This document shows, piece by piece, positions 27,229-34,413 of a DNA stretch of 64,000 bases (within the stretch, counting starts at the first letter, position 1; each line of letters begins with the position of its first letter). The notes beneath the pieces are model-generated. The model saw nothing but the letters and a program-made list of their open reading frames with translations, was not told the DNA's origin and did not search any database. This DNA is from Neolewinella persica DSM 23188. Lineage in GTDB: Bacteria; Bacteroidota; Bacteroidia; Chitinophagales; Saprospiraceae. The DNA is taken from positions 1 to 64,000 of the forward strand of contig NZ_KB890431.1 in assembly GCF_000373105.1 (NCBI RefSeq). Reading direction: 5' to 3'. The translations under genes and the position numbers were made by a program.

Positions 27229-27249
27229 GGCGCGGCCGCAGGAGCAAGG
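27229..27249 (-). repeat. GC core repeat copy 9
   Basis: The plus strand reads GGCGCGGCCGCAGGAGCAAG plus G, with one change in the core. It lies upstream of the sulfatase start and before the AT-rich vWA promoter region. Confidence 0.7.
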
Positions 27250-27330
27250 AAGAGTTGATGGAGCCGGTGCCGAAATCGCTGGTTCCGTTGAGTAAGCAGC
27301 AGCCCTGGAATTAAGTTAAATGTAAAAAAA

Positions 27331-27373
27331 ATACACCTTAGCTTTTATTTTAAACTAAGTAGGTGTATCTTTG
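27331..27373 (+). promoter_or_regulatory. vWA gene promoter with palindromic operator-like site
   Basis: An inverted repeat (ATACACCTTAG at 27331-27341, CTAAGTAGGTGTAT at 27355-27368, two-base bulge) overlaps a -7 box TATCTTTG (27366-27373). Further TTAG/CTAA words (ACTTAGTTTAATTATTAAGC) follow up to 27410. The tract is far more AT-rich than its neighbours. The arrangement suggests a repressor or activator site covering the promoter. Confidence 0.5.
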
Positions 27374-27435
27374 ACTTGTTATTACTTAGTTTAATTATTA
27401 AGCTAATATTTTTTCACCTATAAATTAACCTCCCT

Positions 27436-28308
27436 ATGGGCTACGGAAAATGGTCTTCCACCGATTACGCCGCTTACCGCCGCAGCTATGCCGGCAAGAG
27501 CCGCGACGACATCTTCACCTCTAACAAGCACCGCCGTATTGATCCTAAGATGGATCCGTTCCGTCTTGGCATTCGGGAAAGCAGAGACTCGCCGGAACAC
27601 CCCAACAGCCTGGCGATTGGTCTTTTCCTGGACGTTACCGGTTCGATGGGCCATATCCCGCACGACCTCGTGGCAAACCAACTAGGTTCGATGATGGATA
27701 CCTTAACCAGCCACGGCGTCCAGAGCCCGCAACTCATGTTTTCAGCCGTTGGCGATCACCGCTGCGATAAAGCTCCCCTGCAAGTCGGCCAATTCGAATC
27801 CAGTACACAGCTGGTCAATGATGGTCTAAGCCGCCTCTTCCTGGAGGGTGGGGGAGGCGACGCGCCCGAAAGTTACCTGATGGCCTGGCACGCTGCTGCC
27901 CGCCACACCAGCATCGACTGCTGGGAGAAGCGGCAACAAAAAGGTTTCCTCTTTACTGTAGGAGACGATACCAGTCATGCTCAATTCGAAGCCAACTTTC
28001 AAAGTACCATTTTTGGCTACGATCAGGCAAAAACGGTGACGGACCGTGAACTACTGATCGAAGCAAGTGAGCGGTACCACGTCTTCCACATCCACGTGGG
28101 CAAAAACCAGCAACAGACGGCCAATGCGCGCGTCGCCAACTACTGGGAACCCTTGCTGGGCAAGCATTTCATCACTTTGCCAGACTATAAGCAGCTCGGT
28201 CTGCTGGTCGCCATGGTCGTTGCCATCATGACGGGCAGTCTGGCTGCGGACGTGATGCGCGGGCAGCAGCCTGGGTTACAGCGGGCGGTTACTGATGCAC
28301 TGATATAA
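27436..28308 (+). CDS. vWA domain protein
   Basis: This 290-residue protein has a von Willebrand A domain (about residues 55-235): IGLFLDVTGSMG supplies a D-x-T-G-S metal (MIDAS) motif, and later elements are FSAVGDHRCD and GGGGDAPESYLMAW. The N-terminal 50 residues (GYGKWSSTDYAAYRRSYAGKS) are basic and aromatic. There is no signal peptide, so it is probably cytoplasmic; the final 60 residues contain one hydrophobic stretch (LGLLVAMVVAIMTGSLA) that may be buried. vWA proteins often work with AAA ATPases or in stress/defence loci. Here it heads a same-strand set with an AT-rich gene and an AdSS paralogue. The exact function is unknown. Confidence 0.8.
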   Translation: MGYGKWSSTDYAAYRRSYAGKSRDDIFTSNKHRRIDPKMDPFRLGIRESRDSPEHPNSLAIGLFLDVTGSMGHIPHDLVANQLGSMMDTLTSHGVQSPQLMFSAVGDHRCDKAPLQVGQFESSTQLVNDGLSRLFLEGGGGDAPESYLMAWHAAARHTSIDCWEKRQQKGFLFTVGDDTSHAQFEANFQSTIFGYDQAKTVTDRELLIEASERYHVFHIHVGKNQQQTANARVANYWEPLLGKHFITLPDYKQLGLLVAMVVAIMTGSLAADVMRGQQPGLQRAVTDALI

Positions 28309-28370
28309 CTTACACAAATCAATAATATTCAAGAGTTCTCTTAGTGAAACTCTCACCTAATAGTACCGAG

Positions 28371-29036
28371 ATGATTATGGAGCCTACACCAGGAGTTGCG
28401 GAAAATTTCCTACTTGTTAAGATTGGAAAGTTGAGTCACCTTCAAGCATTAGTTGATAAAGGCGAACTTTACATGAACCCTATGGGCTACTTTAGACAAG
28501 TCGAAGAAGATCGTCAGAGACGTGATTCGTCAGAAGGTATAGATCAAATTGCTCAACTAACTTCCTTACGGATTAAGATAGGAGATAAAGAAATAAATTT
28601 CGGAGAATTAGGTAATTTTAATGGCCAAGTTCGAAGAGATGGAGAAAAAAAGGGGAATGTCTACTGCATGTTTGCTCTGGCATCAGAAATGATACATCCT
28701 GAGAACAAAGTAGACTCAAGACTTACTGAATTTGGAGACCATTTTGTTTTAATACGTAATACACCAGAATTTTTCTCTAGAGTTGATGCTGCATTTGGTA
28801 AGCTCGGGAGAGCTTATGAAGGCAATATTGTCAAGTATTACGATGAGAAAGGATATAGCGGAGAGCTTGATGTTTTTTGTAAACCAGATAGCTTTAAACA
28901 TCAAAACGAATTTCGCTTTTTTACTGGTTCAACAGATGATCAAGCCTTCACTTTGAATATTGGTAGTATTAGAGATATTGCTACTATAATGGAAGTTGAA
29001 AATCTGACAATTATGACTGCGGAACCTGTTGAATAG
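28371..29036 (+). CDS. AT-rich accessory gene, DUF2971-like layout
   Basis: This 221-residue protein has no firm family assignment. Its base composition is clearly more AT-rich than its neighbours, with AT-ending codons, which suggests transfer. The layout resembles DUF2971-type proteins: GELYMNPMGYFRQVEEDRQRRDSSEG near the N-terminus, a central VYCMFAL, FGDHFVLIRN, then IVKYYDEKGY and a final KHQNEFRFFTG. I infer only a distant likeness. Such proteins are common in phage-related and defence islands. I use the ATG at 28371; a GTG at 28344 and an ATG at 28377 are alternatives. It begins 62 bases after the vWA stop, in the same direction. Confidence 0.7.
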   Translation: MIMEPTPGVAENFLLVKIGKLSHLQALVDKGELYMNPMGYFRQVEEDRQRRDSSEGIDQIAQLTSLRIKIGDKEINFGELGNFNGQVRRDGEKKGNVYCMFALASEMIHPENKVDSRLTEFGDHFVLIRNTPEFFSRVDAAFGKLGRAYEGNIVKYYDEKGYSGELDVFCKPDSFKHQNEFRFFTGSTDDQAFTLNIGSIRDIATIMEVENLTIMTAEPVE

Positions 29037-29099
29037 TAATTTTGAAAACCATGCACTATTTGTCTGTCTGGTTAATTCTGGCACTTAAGTGAAAAACGT

Positions 29100-29812
29100 G
29101 GCAGCACGTCACACATGCCTGCCGGCGGCCTACTTTTGAAGGGCAAAAGTAGCAAAACCCATTGGCTGTGTCACCGGCTGATCACGACGCAGTACCCTGA
29201 TAGCCTAAAATGCAAAAACTCGCCCCACCGTCTTTTGCTTCGCTTTCAAACTTTTCGGCTACGGGAGCTTTTCGGCAAGGTAGCAGCAAAGGGGTGGCTC
29301 ATACAGGTTGCATTTTTTTACGGCCATCAGTGTACTGCTTCGTGGCCGGTGCCAAGGCCGAAGCTGGTGGTTGCAGGGTGCATTTGGTGTTTCAAGCAAA
29401 ACTACCAGACTAGTGGGCCAAGTAAAATTTAGTGCAATAGTCAATGTCTTGTTTTCCAGGCCTGAAACACAAATTTCTAATTTCCCCAAAGCTGATACTT
29501 TGCCGATCAGCCAGGTGGCGTTGGATGGAACCCCAGGCTTCGACCTCCGAAGGACGGCCTTGCTGGTGGCGGTTACCGAAGGCGCAAAAGCCGTTAAAAA
29601 AGAAAAACTGTTTGAGCGTCGAACTACTCAATTTTTTATTCTCAACACAAGTAATAGGAAAGCATTGATACAGCGCTGCGGGTACCAGCGCGAGTTTTTT
29701 TCTTTTAGGCTTTTGTGCCTTCGGTAACCGATCAGGCACCAGCACAGCCAAAGATTTTTGCTTCTTTTCATCTGAAAAGAAGGCCGCCGGCAGGCATGTG
29801 TGACGTGCTGCC
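29100..29812. mobile_element. 713-bp non-autonomous element with 31-bp TIRs
   Basis: Perfect 31-bp terminal inverted repeats (29100-29130 and 29782-29812, outer end GGCAGCACGTCACACATGCC) bound a 713-bp segment with no transposase. Each terminus is followed inside by a small hairpin (ACTTTTG..CAAAAGT on the left, CTTCTTTTC..GAAAAGAAG on the right). A second, near-perfect inverted repeat of 23 bp lies inside (29570-29592 and 29708-29730). The short ORFs within look incidental. No target duplication is obvious. It resembles a MITE or other foldback element inserted between the AT-rich gene and the AdSS paralogue. Confidence 0.75.
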
Positions 29813-29858
29813 GTGTCTTGATTCAATATGCCAAAATCAAACTTGAAGCTACACTAGC

Positions 29859-31016
29859 ATGACAACCAAAATAATCCTAGGCCTGGCCTTCGGAGACGAA
29901 GGCAAAGGCGTCACCACCGACTACCTCTGCCGGCAGGCAGAGCGGCCGCTGGTTGTCCGTTTTAGCGGCGGTCACCAGGCCGGTCATACGGTGGTGACGC
30001 CGGAGGGGCAACGCCATGTCTTCAGTAACTTCGGGGCGGGTACGCTGGCCGGTGCGCCAACTTTCTGGAGCCGCTACTGCACCTTCCATCCGGTGGGCTA
30101 CGCCAACGAACGGGAGGCTTTATTGGAGTTGGGCGTGAGGCCAACGCTTTTTGTCGACGGGCTCGCCGCCGTCACCACGCCCTACGACCTCCTTTACAAT
30201 CGTCACCTGGAAGCAAGCCAGAAGCACGGTAGCTGTGGGTTGGGCTTTGGCGCCACCGTTGCCCGCCAGGAGGGGCCGCATAAATTACACGTAATGGATT
30301 TGCTGGACGACTTCGTCTTATCCCAAAAGCTGGCCTCCGTAGCCAGCTATTACGTAGAAAAACTGGGAGTAGCCTATGACGAAGCAGCGCTGGACCTTCA
30401 GTTGGAAAGCTTTCATGAAGCGGTAGCCTATTGCCGGTCCAACTTACTCTGCACCAGCGGCCGCGCCTTCTTCTCCTCCGTTGCGGAATCTTATGACACC
30501 ATCGTCTTTGAAGGAAGCCAGGGGCTGCTGCTCGATCAGGACTTCGGTTATTTCCCCCACGTTACCCGCGCGCACGTCAGCAGCCGCAATGCGCTGGCGT
30601 TGGTCCGGGAATATGCACTACCCAAACCCGATATTTTTTACGTTACCCGCGCCTACCAAACCCGTCACGGCAATGGCCCGCTGACGAATGAAGACCTACC
30701 TGGTCCGGAATTACACCCAACACCCTATGAAACCAATATTTTTAATCCCTGGCAGGGAGCGCAGCGGCGCAGCCTGCTTGACCTGAACCAGCTCCGCTAT
30801 GCCCTGAGGGCCGATGCCCAATATTCGGCCGGCCTGCCCCGCCACCTGGTGGTCACTTGTCTTGATCAACTGGCCGGAGCCTGGCAAGCGACAGACGAAG
30901 ACCGCCCGGTCATCCTCGATTCACCCAAAGCACTGGCACACCGACTCGGCGGTCTTTGGGCGGGAAGCTGGGGGAATTATGGACAGGCGGGTAATCTTGT
31001 TGATGTACTACCCTAA
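29859..31016 (+). CDS. Divergent adenylosuccinate synthetase paralogue
   Basis: This 385-residue protein has the adenylosuccinate synthetase fold, which makes adenylosuccinate from IMP, aspartate and GTP. The P-loop reads GLAFGDEGKG (canonical WGDEGKG), the catalytic His region GGHQAGHTVV, then VARQEG, EGSQGLLLDQDFGYFPHVT and YVTRAYQTRHGNGPL. It is about 45 residues shorter than E. coli PurA, and several substrate loops differ (GLGFGATVARQ for GIGPAYEDKVAR). I read it as a paralogue with altered substrate, not the housekeeping PurA. It is likely linked to the vWA protein upstream, from which it is now separated by the mobile element. Confidence 0.8.
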   Translation: MTTKIILGLAFGDEGKGVTTDYLCRQAERPLVVRFSGGHQAGHTVVTPEGQRHVFSNFGAGTLAGAPTFWSRYCTFHPVGYANEREALLELGVRPTLFVDGLAAVTTPYDLLYNRHLEASQKHGSCGLGFGATVARQEGPHKLHVMDLLDDFVLSQKLASVASYYVEKLGVAYDEAALDLQLESFHEAVAYCRSNLLCTSGRAFFSSVAESYDTIVFEGSQGLLLDQDFGYFPHVTRAHVSSRNALALVREYALPKPDIFYVTRAYQTRHGNGPLTNEDLPGPELHPTPYETNIFNPWQGAQRRSLLDLNQLRYALRADAQYSAGLPRHLVVTCLDQLAGAWQATDEDRPVILDSPKALAHRLGGLWAGSWGNYGQAGNLVDVLP

Positions 31017-31035
31017 AACCCGTCAGACGGACTTC

Positions 31036-31100
31036 CTCATTATAGCTCCTTTGTCGCTAATGAGAAAGGATCCGTCGGACGGGCGATCCGGCCGTCCGAC
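31036..31100. terminator. Double hairpin between convergent genes
   Basis: CTCATTA/TAATGAG (31036-31042 with 31058-31064) and GTCGGACGG/CCGTCCGAC (31074-31082 with 31092-31100) lie between the convergent AdSS paralogue and GH2 genes. AAAAG follows on the plus side. Confidence 0.65.
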
Positions 31101-31131
31101 AAAAGTTTATCTGATTGCTATTGTCACAACG

Positions 31132-33600
31132 TCACTCAATCTCTAAATAACTCCCCTTAAAGTCCTGATTCCTGGCCTCAATCACCGTTTTCCCCTCACC
31201 CGGAACCATCTCAATCGCTGCCCGGCCATTGGCCATCTGAATAATCTGACTCCGCGTGGGTGTGCCGTAGTTGATGAGTAACTCACCGGCGCCGTTGAGG
31301 TCGAAATAGACGTAGTCTTCGTAGTCGAGTACACGCAGACCGTCCTTGTCGCGCATGGTGGCGACGATGAGGATGTTGCCGTTATCGAGCGGACGGTGGG
31401 TAAGCACAATGTCTTTAGCCACACCGTGGTTGGTGTAGGTGTAGGCGACGGTCAGCTTGTCTTCCGTGACCATCTTGCCGTCTTTGTAGCCCCTGCTGAC
31501 GAAGTCGTTCCTGCCCTCTTCAAATAAGAGCTCCCAGCTAAGCCCCTGGGCGGGGTATTTGCCAAGTTCCCGGGTTTTACGCCCGAGTGAATTTTCATTG
31601 TGCACCAGTTCTACCTCATCGCAATTACTGAAAACGTTCAGTTCCCGCTTTTTGCCATCGGGGCCACTACGCTCCTTCCAGGTATGTGATTCGATGTAGG
31701 TGAACGGCTCTTTGCCCCAGTAGCTTTTGTAGACGTAGTAAGCATCTTTTGGCTTACCGGCGCGGTCCACCAGTCCCTTTTGGTTCAGATATGGAATGGC
31801 GTTCTCTGGCCGAAGTGGGGTGCCGAAGTCTTTGAAAGCCCACTGCGCATTGCCGGCGAACCAGTCGGCGGTTTCTGAAACCGAGAGGTGCCAGTCGAAG
31901 AGGTCCACGATGTAGTTCTCGGACCAGTCGCCACTTTTAGCAACGTTGGCTACATCTACCTGGCTGACGGCCTCGGCCCATTCGTCGGGGTTGACGACGC
32001 CGTCTCCGGTAATTGGCGTTTCGGTGTGCCGGCCCACGTGGCTCGAGCCCCCGTATTCCATGTGCAGGAACCGGGGGTACTTAGGCCGGTTTGCCTCCAG
32101 GGTTTGCTGGTAGTTTTTGTACACGCCGGCGTACCAGCCTGACCAGATGGAAGGAGAGAAAACGTCCACCAGGTCAGCGCCATCGTAGTATTTACGGATG
32201 GCGGTTAGTCGACCCGGGTCAAGTTCGTGCGCTACGTTATTGAGCACCGTCAGAAACCGGTTCATTTCTTTGGGGTCGTCGCCACCCTCGAAGTCGGGCA
32301 GCCAGTAGATCTCATTACCAAGCGACCAGAAGAAGATGCTGGGATGGTTATAATTCTGGGTGATCTGCTCGCGCAGGAGGCGTTCGGTATTGGCTTCCCA
32401 CGCGTCGCCGCCCTTGCCGCCACGGCACCAGGGGAGTTCGTCCCAAAGGATGATGCCCAGCTCATCGCAAGCTTCGTAAATGGCGGGGTCCTGGGGGTAA
32501 TGCCCCAGGCGGAGGAAGTTGACGCCCAGGTCTTTCATCTGCTCGATGTCTCGGCGGTGCAGGCTATCGGGCATGGCTGCTCCGTAGCCGGCGTGCTCCT
32601 CGTGGCGGTGGGTGCCACGCAGTAGCAGGCGCGCTCCGTTAAGGTGGAAGGGGCCGTTGGGGGTGAAGGTGTAAAAGCGGTAGCCGAATTTTTGGGTGAG
32701 TTCGTCGATCACTATGTTATCGGACATGAGTCGAAGGTGTAGCTTGTAGCGGTTGGGGGCGTCGGGCGACCAGAGTTGAGGATTGGTAATGGCGGGGAAC
32801 TCCAGGGTCGTAGTTCCTCCGGAGGTAACCTGGATCGTGGCCTGGCTCACGAATTCGCCAGAGGGGGATTGGATCTCGGCTTCGAGGCCGGCGGAGCCAG
32901 TGAATTGATCGAAGCCGGTGAGGCTGATCTCCAGCTTGGTGGTAGCGGAGGCTGCACTGACTTCGGGGGTGGAGATCCTGAGGTCCGTAAGGTAGGTGGC
33001 GGGGACGGTTTTTAGCCAAACGTCGCGCGTAAGTCCGCCGTAAATGAAGAAGTCGGACTTTTGAGAGGGGATCAGGTCGCGGTCGTATTCGTTGGTGACC
33101 CGCACGGCGAGCTGGTTGTTCCCGGAGGTCAGGTTATCCGTGATGTCGACGTCGAAGCCCACATAGCCGCCTATATGGCCACCTACTTTTTTACCGTTCA
33201 GGAAGACCTCGGCCTTGGTGTTGGCCCCTTCGAAGTAAAGAATTTTTCGTTCCCCGGAAGCTGCGGTAGTCGAAAGGTCACGAACGTACCAGCCAGCGCT
33301 GCGACGGTAGCCGGGCAGCATGTCTACGGCGTCCCATTGGTTCCAGGTGTGGGGCAGGGTAGTGGGTGTTCCTGCGGTTTCCATTGCGGCAGCCGGCGTG
33401 GTGGCGATGGTTTCGTAGTAGGTCCAACCGGCATTGAGGTTACGCTTTGTCCTAGTAGTTGAAGAGACTGTTTGACGATCGGACTCATTGACACGCTGAT
33501 TTTCTGACTCCCCGACTCCCTGACTCTTTTGGGCGGGGTCGCAGGTGCAGAGGGAAAGACCAATAAGCAGGGAGAAGACGACGTAGAAGAACTTTTGCAT
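31132..33600 (-). CDS. GH2 family glycosidase lipoprotein
   Basis: This 822-residue glycoside hydrolase family 2 enzyme is beta-galactosidase/glucuronidase-like. From the N-terminus: a lipoprotein-type signal (VVFSLLIGLSLCTC, Cys18 or 20), a repeat-derived linker, the sugar-binding domain (GWYVRDL, VFLNGKKVGGHIGGYVGF), the Ig-like domain and the TIM barrel with acid/base Glu in FFWSLGNEIYW and probable nucleophile Glu in FLHMEYGG. It should cleave beta-linked sugars of polysaccharides at the cell surface. The start at 33600 is the ATG before the signal; a longer frame to 33819 is ignored. Linker residues 20-45 (DPAQKSQGVGESENQRVNESDRQ) are encoded by a GC core plus a period-8 array. Confidence 0.9.
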   Translation of the reverse strand: MQKFFYVVFSLLIGLSLCTCDPAQKSQGVGESENQRVNESDRQTVSSTTRTKRNLNAGWTYYETIATTPAAAMETAGTPTTLPHTWNQWDAVDMLPGYRRSAGWYVRDLSTTAASGERKILYFEGANTKAEVFLNGKKVGGHIGGYVGFDVDITDNLTSGNNQLAVRVTNEYDRDLIPSQKSDFFIYGGLTRDVWLKTVPATYLTDLRISTPEVSAASATTKLEISLTGFDQFTGSAGLEAEIQSPSGEFVSQATIQVTSGGTTTLEFPAITNPQLWSPDAPNRYKLHLRLMSDNIVIDELTQKFGYRFYTFTPNGPFHLNGARLLLRGTHRHEEHAGYGAAMPDSLHRRDIEQMKDLGVNFLRLGHYPQDPAIYEACDELGIILWDELPWCRGGKGGDAWEANTERLLREQITQNYNHPSIFFWSLGNEIYWLPDFEGGDDPKEMNRFLTVLNNVAHELDPGRLTAIRKYYDGADLVDVFSPSIWSGWYAGVYKNYQQTLEANRPKYPRFLHMEYGGSSHVGRHTETPITGDGVVNPDEWAEAVSQVDVANVAKSGDWSENYIVDLFDWHLSVSETADWFAGNAQWAFKDFGTPLRPENAIPYLNQKGLVDRAGKPKDAYYVYKSYWGKEPFTYIESHTWKERSGPDGKKRELNVFSNCDEVELVHNENSLGRKTRELGKYPAQGLSWELLFEEGRNDFVSRGYKDGKMVTEDKLTVAYTYTNHGVAKDIVLTHRPLDNGNILIVATMRDKDGLRVLDYEDYVYFDLNGAGELLINYGTPTRSQIIQMANGRAAIEMVPGEGKTVIEARNQDFKGSYLEIE
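33469..33524 (-). repeat. Period-8 array inside the GH2 linker
   Basis: Seven octamers mostly ending in GAC or GAT on the plus strand: tgtttgac, gatcggac, tcattgac, acgctgat, tttctgac, tccccgac, tccctgac. On the coding strand they give the linker SQGVGESENQRVNESDRQTV. The GC core follows 6 bases away. Confidence 0.7.
33531..33552 (-). repeat. GC core repeat copy 10, inside CDS
   Basis: The plus strand reads GGGCGGGGTCGCAGGTGCAG plus AG. In the GH2 gene it encodes CTCDPAQ, including the cysteines at the lipoprotein cleavage site. Confidence 0.75.
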
Positions 33601-33624
33601 GCAGACGATAAATTTATTCTGTGT

Positions 33625-33632
33625 CAAAAGTA
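33625..33632 (-). promoter_or_regulatory. -7 box of the GH2 gene, shared TTTGACACAG motif
   Basis: The minus strand reads TGTACTTTTGACACAG over this site, containing TACTTTTG (TAnnTTTG). The pectate-lyase-fold gene has TGTACATTTGACACAG at the same place. The -33 box is not clear. Confidence 0.45.
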
Positions 33633-33763
33633 CACATAAATAAAAATATACTGGTTTACAAAGTACGGTGTTGATGAGAATTGATAAGCCTGATCGTTGT
33701 AAAATCAGGTCGAAAGCTGTTGCAATTAATGCCTCAACACAACCCGAGTCCATATCTTTCAGC

Positions 33764-33862
33764 ATGAAATCCACTATGCTGACCTTCTTAAATTGCTCCT
33801 TTATCCTGCTGCTTTGCACCTGCGACCGCGCCCAAAATAGTCAAACAGTCAGGGAATTATAA
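33764..33862 (+). pseudogene. Orphan lipoprotein signal remnant
   Basis: A 32-codon frame reads MKSTMLTFLNCSFILLLCTCDRAQNSQTV.. and stops at 33860. It copies the GH2 signal-plus-linker pattern (CTCDPAQKSQ) because it carries the same GC core and two GTC octamers. No mature protein follows, so it is probably a leftover of a lost lipoprotein gene. Confidence 0.4.
33813..33834 (+). repeat. GC core repeat copy 11
   Basis: TTTGCACCTGCGACCGCGCC plus CA, followed by AAAATA and the octamers GTCAAACA and GTCAGGGA. Confidence 0.75.
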
Positions 33863-33915
33863 GCCGGCAAGCTCATGAGGACAAGCTGCAGGGGTTTTAG
33901 CCCGGTCAGTGTATT

Positions 33916-34307
33916 GCTAACTGGACCGGCCTGGTCACCGAAATGGATAAAATTGGTAACACCGGGGATACCAAGACCGGCGATTTCTACACCCGCGAAA
34001 ACTGGGGCGGCTCAGACCAACCCAACATCTGGTCGGGCGATACCATCAGCCACATCTTCCCCATCATCGATTTTGTCCTGCTGCCGCCCGATACCACATG
34101 GGGCGCCGATGACGATACCGACATCGAGTACGTGTACCAGCACCTGCTCTAGGCAAGGAAGGCGTGGAGGACGCCTTCGGGCAAAAGCTCTCCGCTAAGT
34201 TCTGGATTAACCGGACCCGGCAAGGTTTCTCCAATGGCAGAACGGATGATTTTCCTTCGATGGCCCGGCGGGGGGCGGAGGTGATGGAACGGGTTATGAC
34301 GGAGTAA
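33916..34307 (+). pseudogene. Frameshifted gene remnant
   Basis: One frame from just after a stop near 33914 to 34152 reads about 78 residues (NWTGLVTEMDKIGNTGDTK, FYTRENWGGSDQPNIWSGD, YVYQHLL) and stops. A second frame continues directly from 34152 to 34307 with GKEGVEDAFGQKLSAKFWIN and ends MERVMTE. The joined product is a plausible Trp/Asp-rich protein piece broken by one frameshift, without a proper start. I do not recognise the family. Confidence 0.45.
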
Positions 34308-34413
34308 TTGGTATTTTGGTGTATAAGTGCTTTTGGTTCTAATGGTCTGCTATTGCTATCCGTTTTGAGTTTGGAGGTGGTGCACCAACAGACCAATAGT
34401 ACCAATGGTCCAT

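Noticed and set aside
29115-29826. Several ORFs of 60-140 codons inside the 713-bp inverted-repeat element
   Set aside because: They overlap each other on both strands, are Cys/Arg/Lys-rich without domains, and run across the hairpins. They look like chance frames in a non-coding element.
31082-31100. Reading the GTCGGACGG hairpin as a regulator site
   Set aside because: It lies between two convergent gene ends with a second hairpin, so a terminator is the simpler reading.
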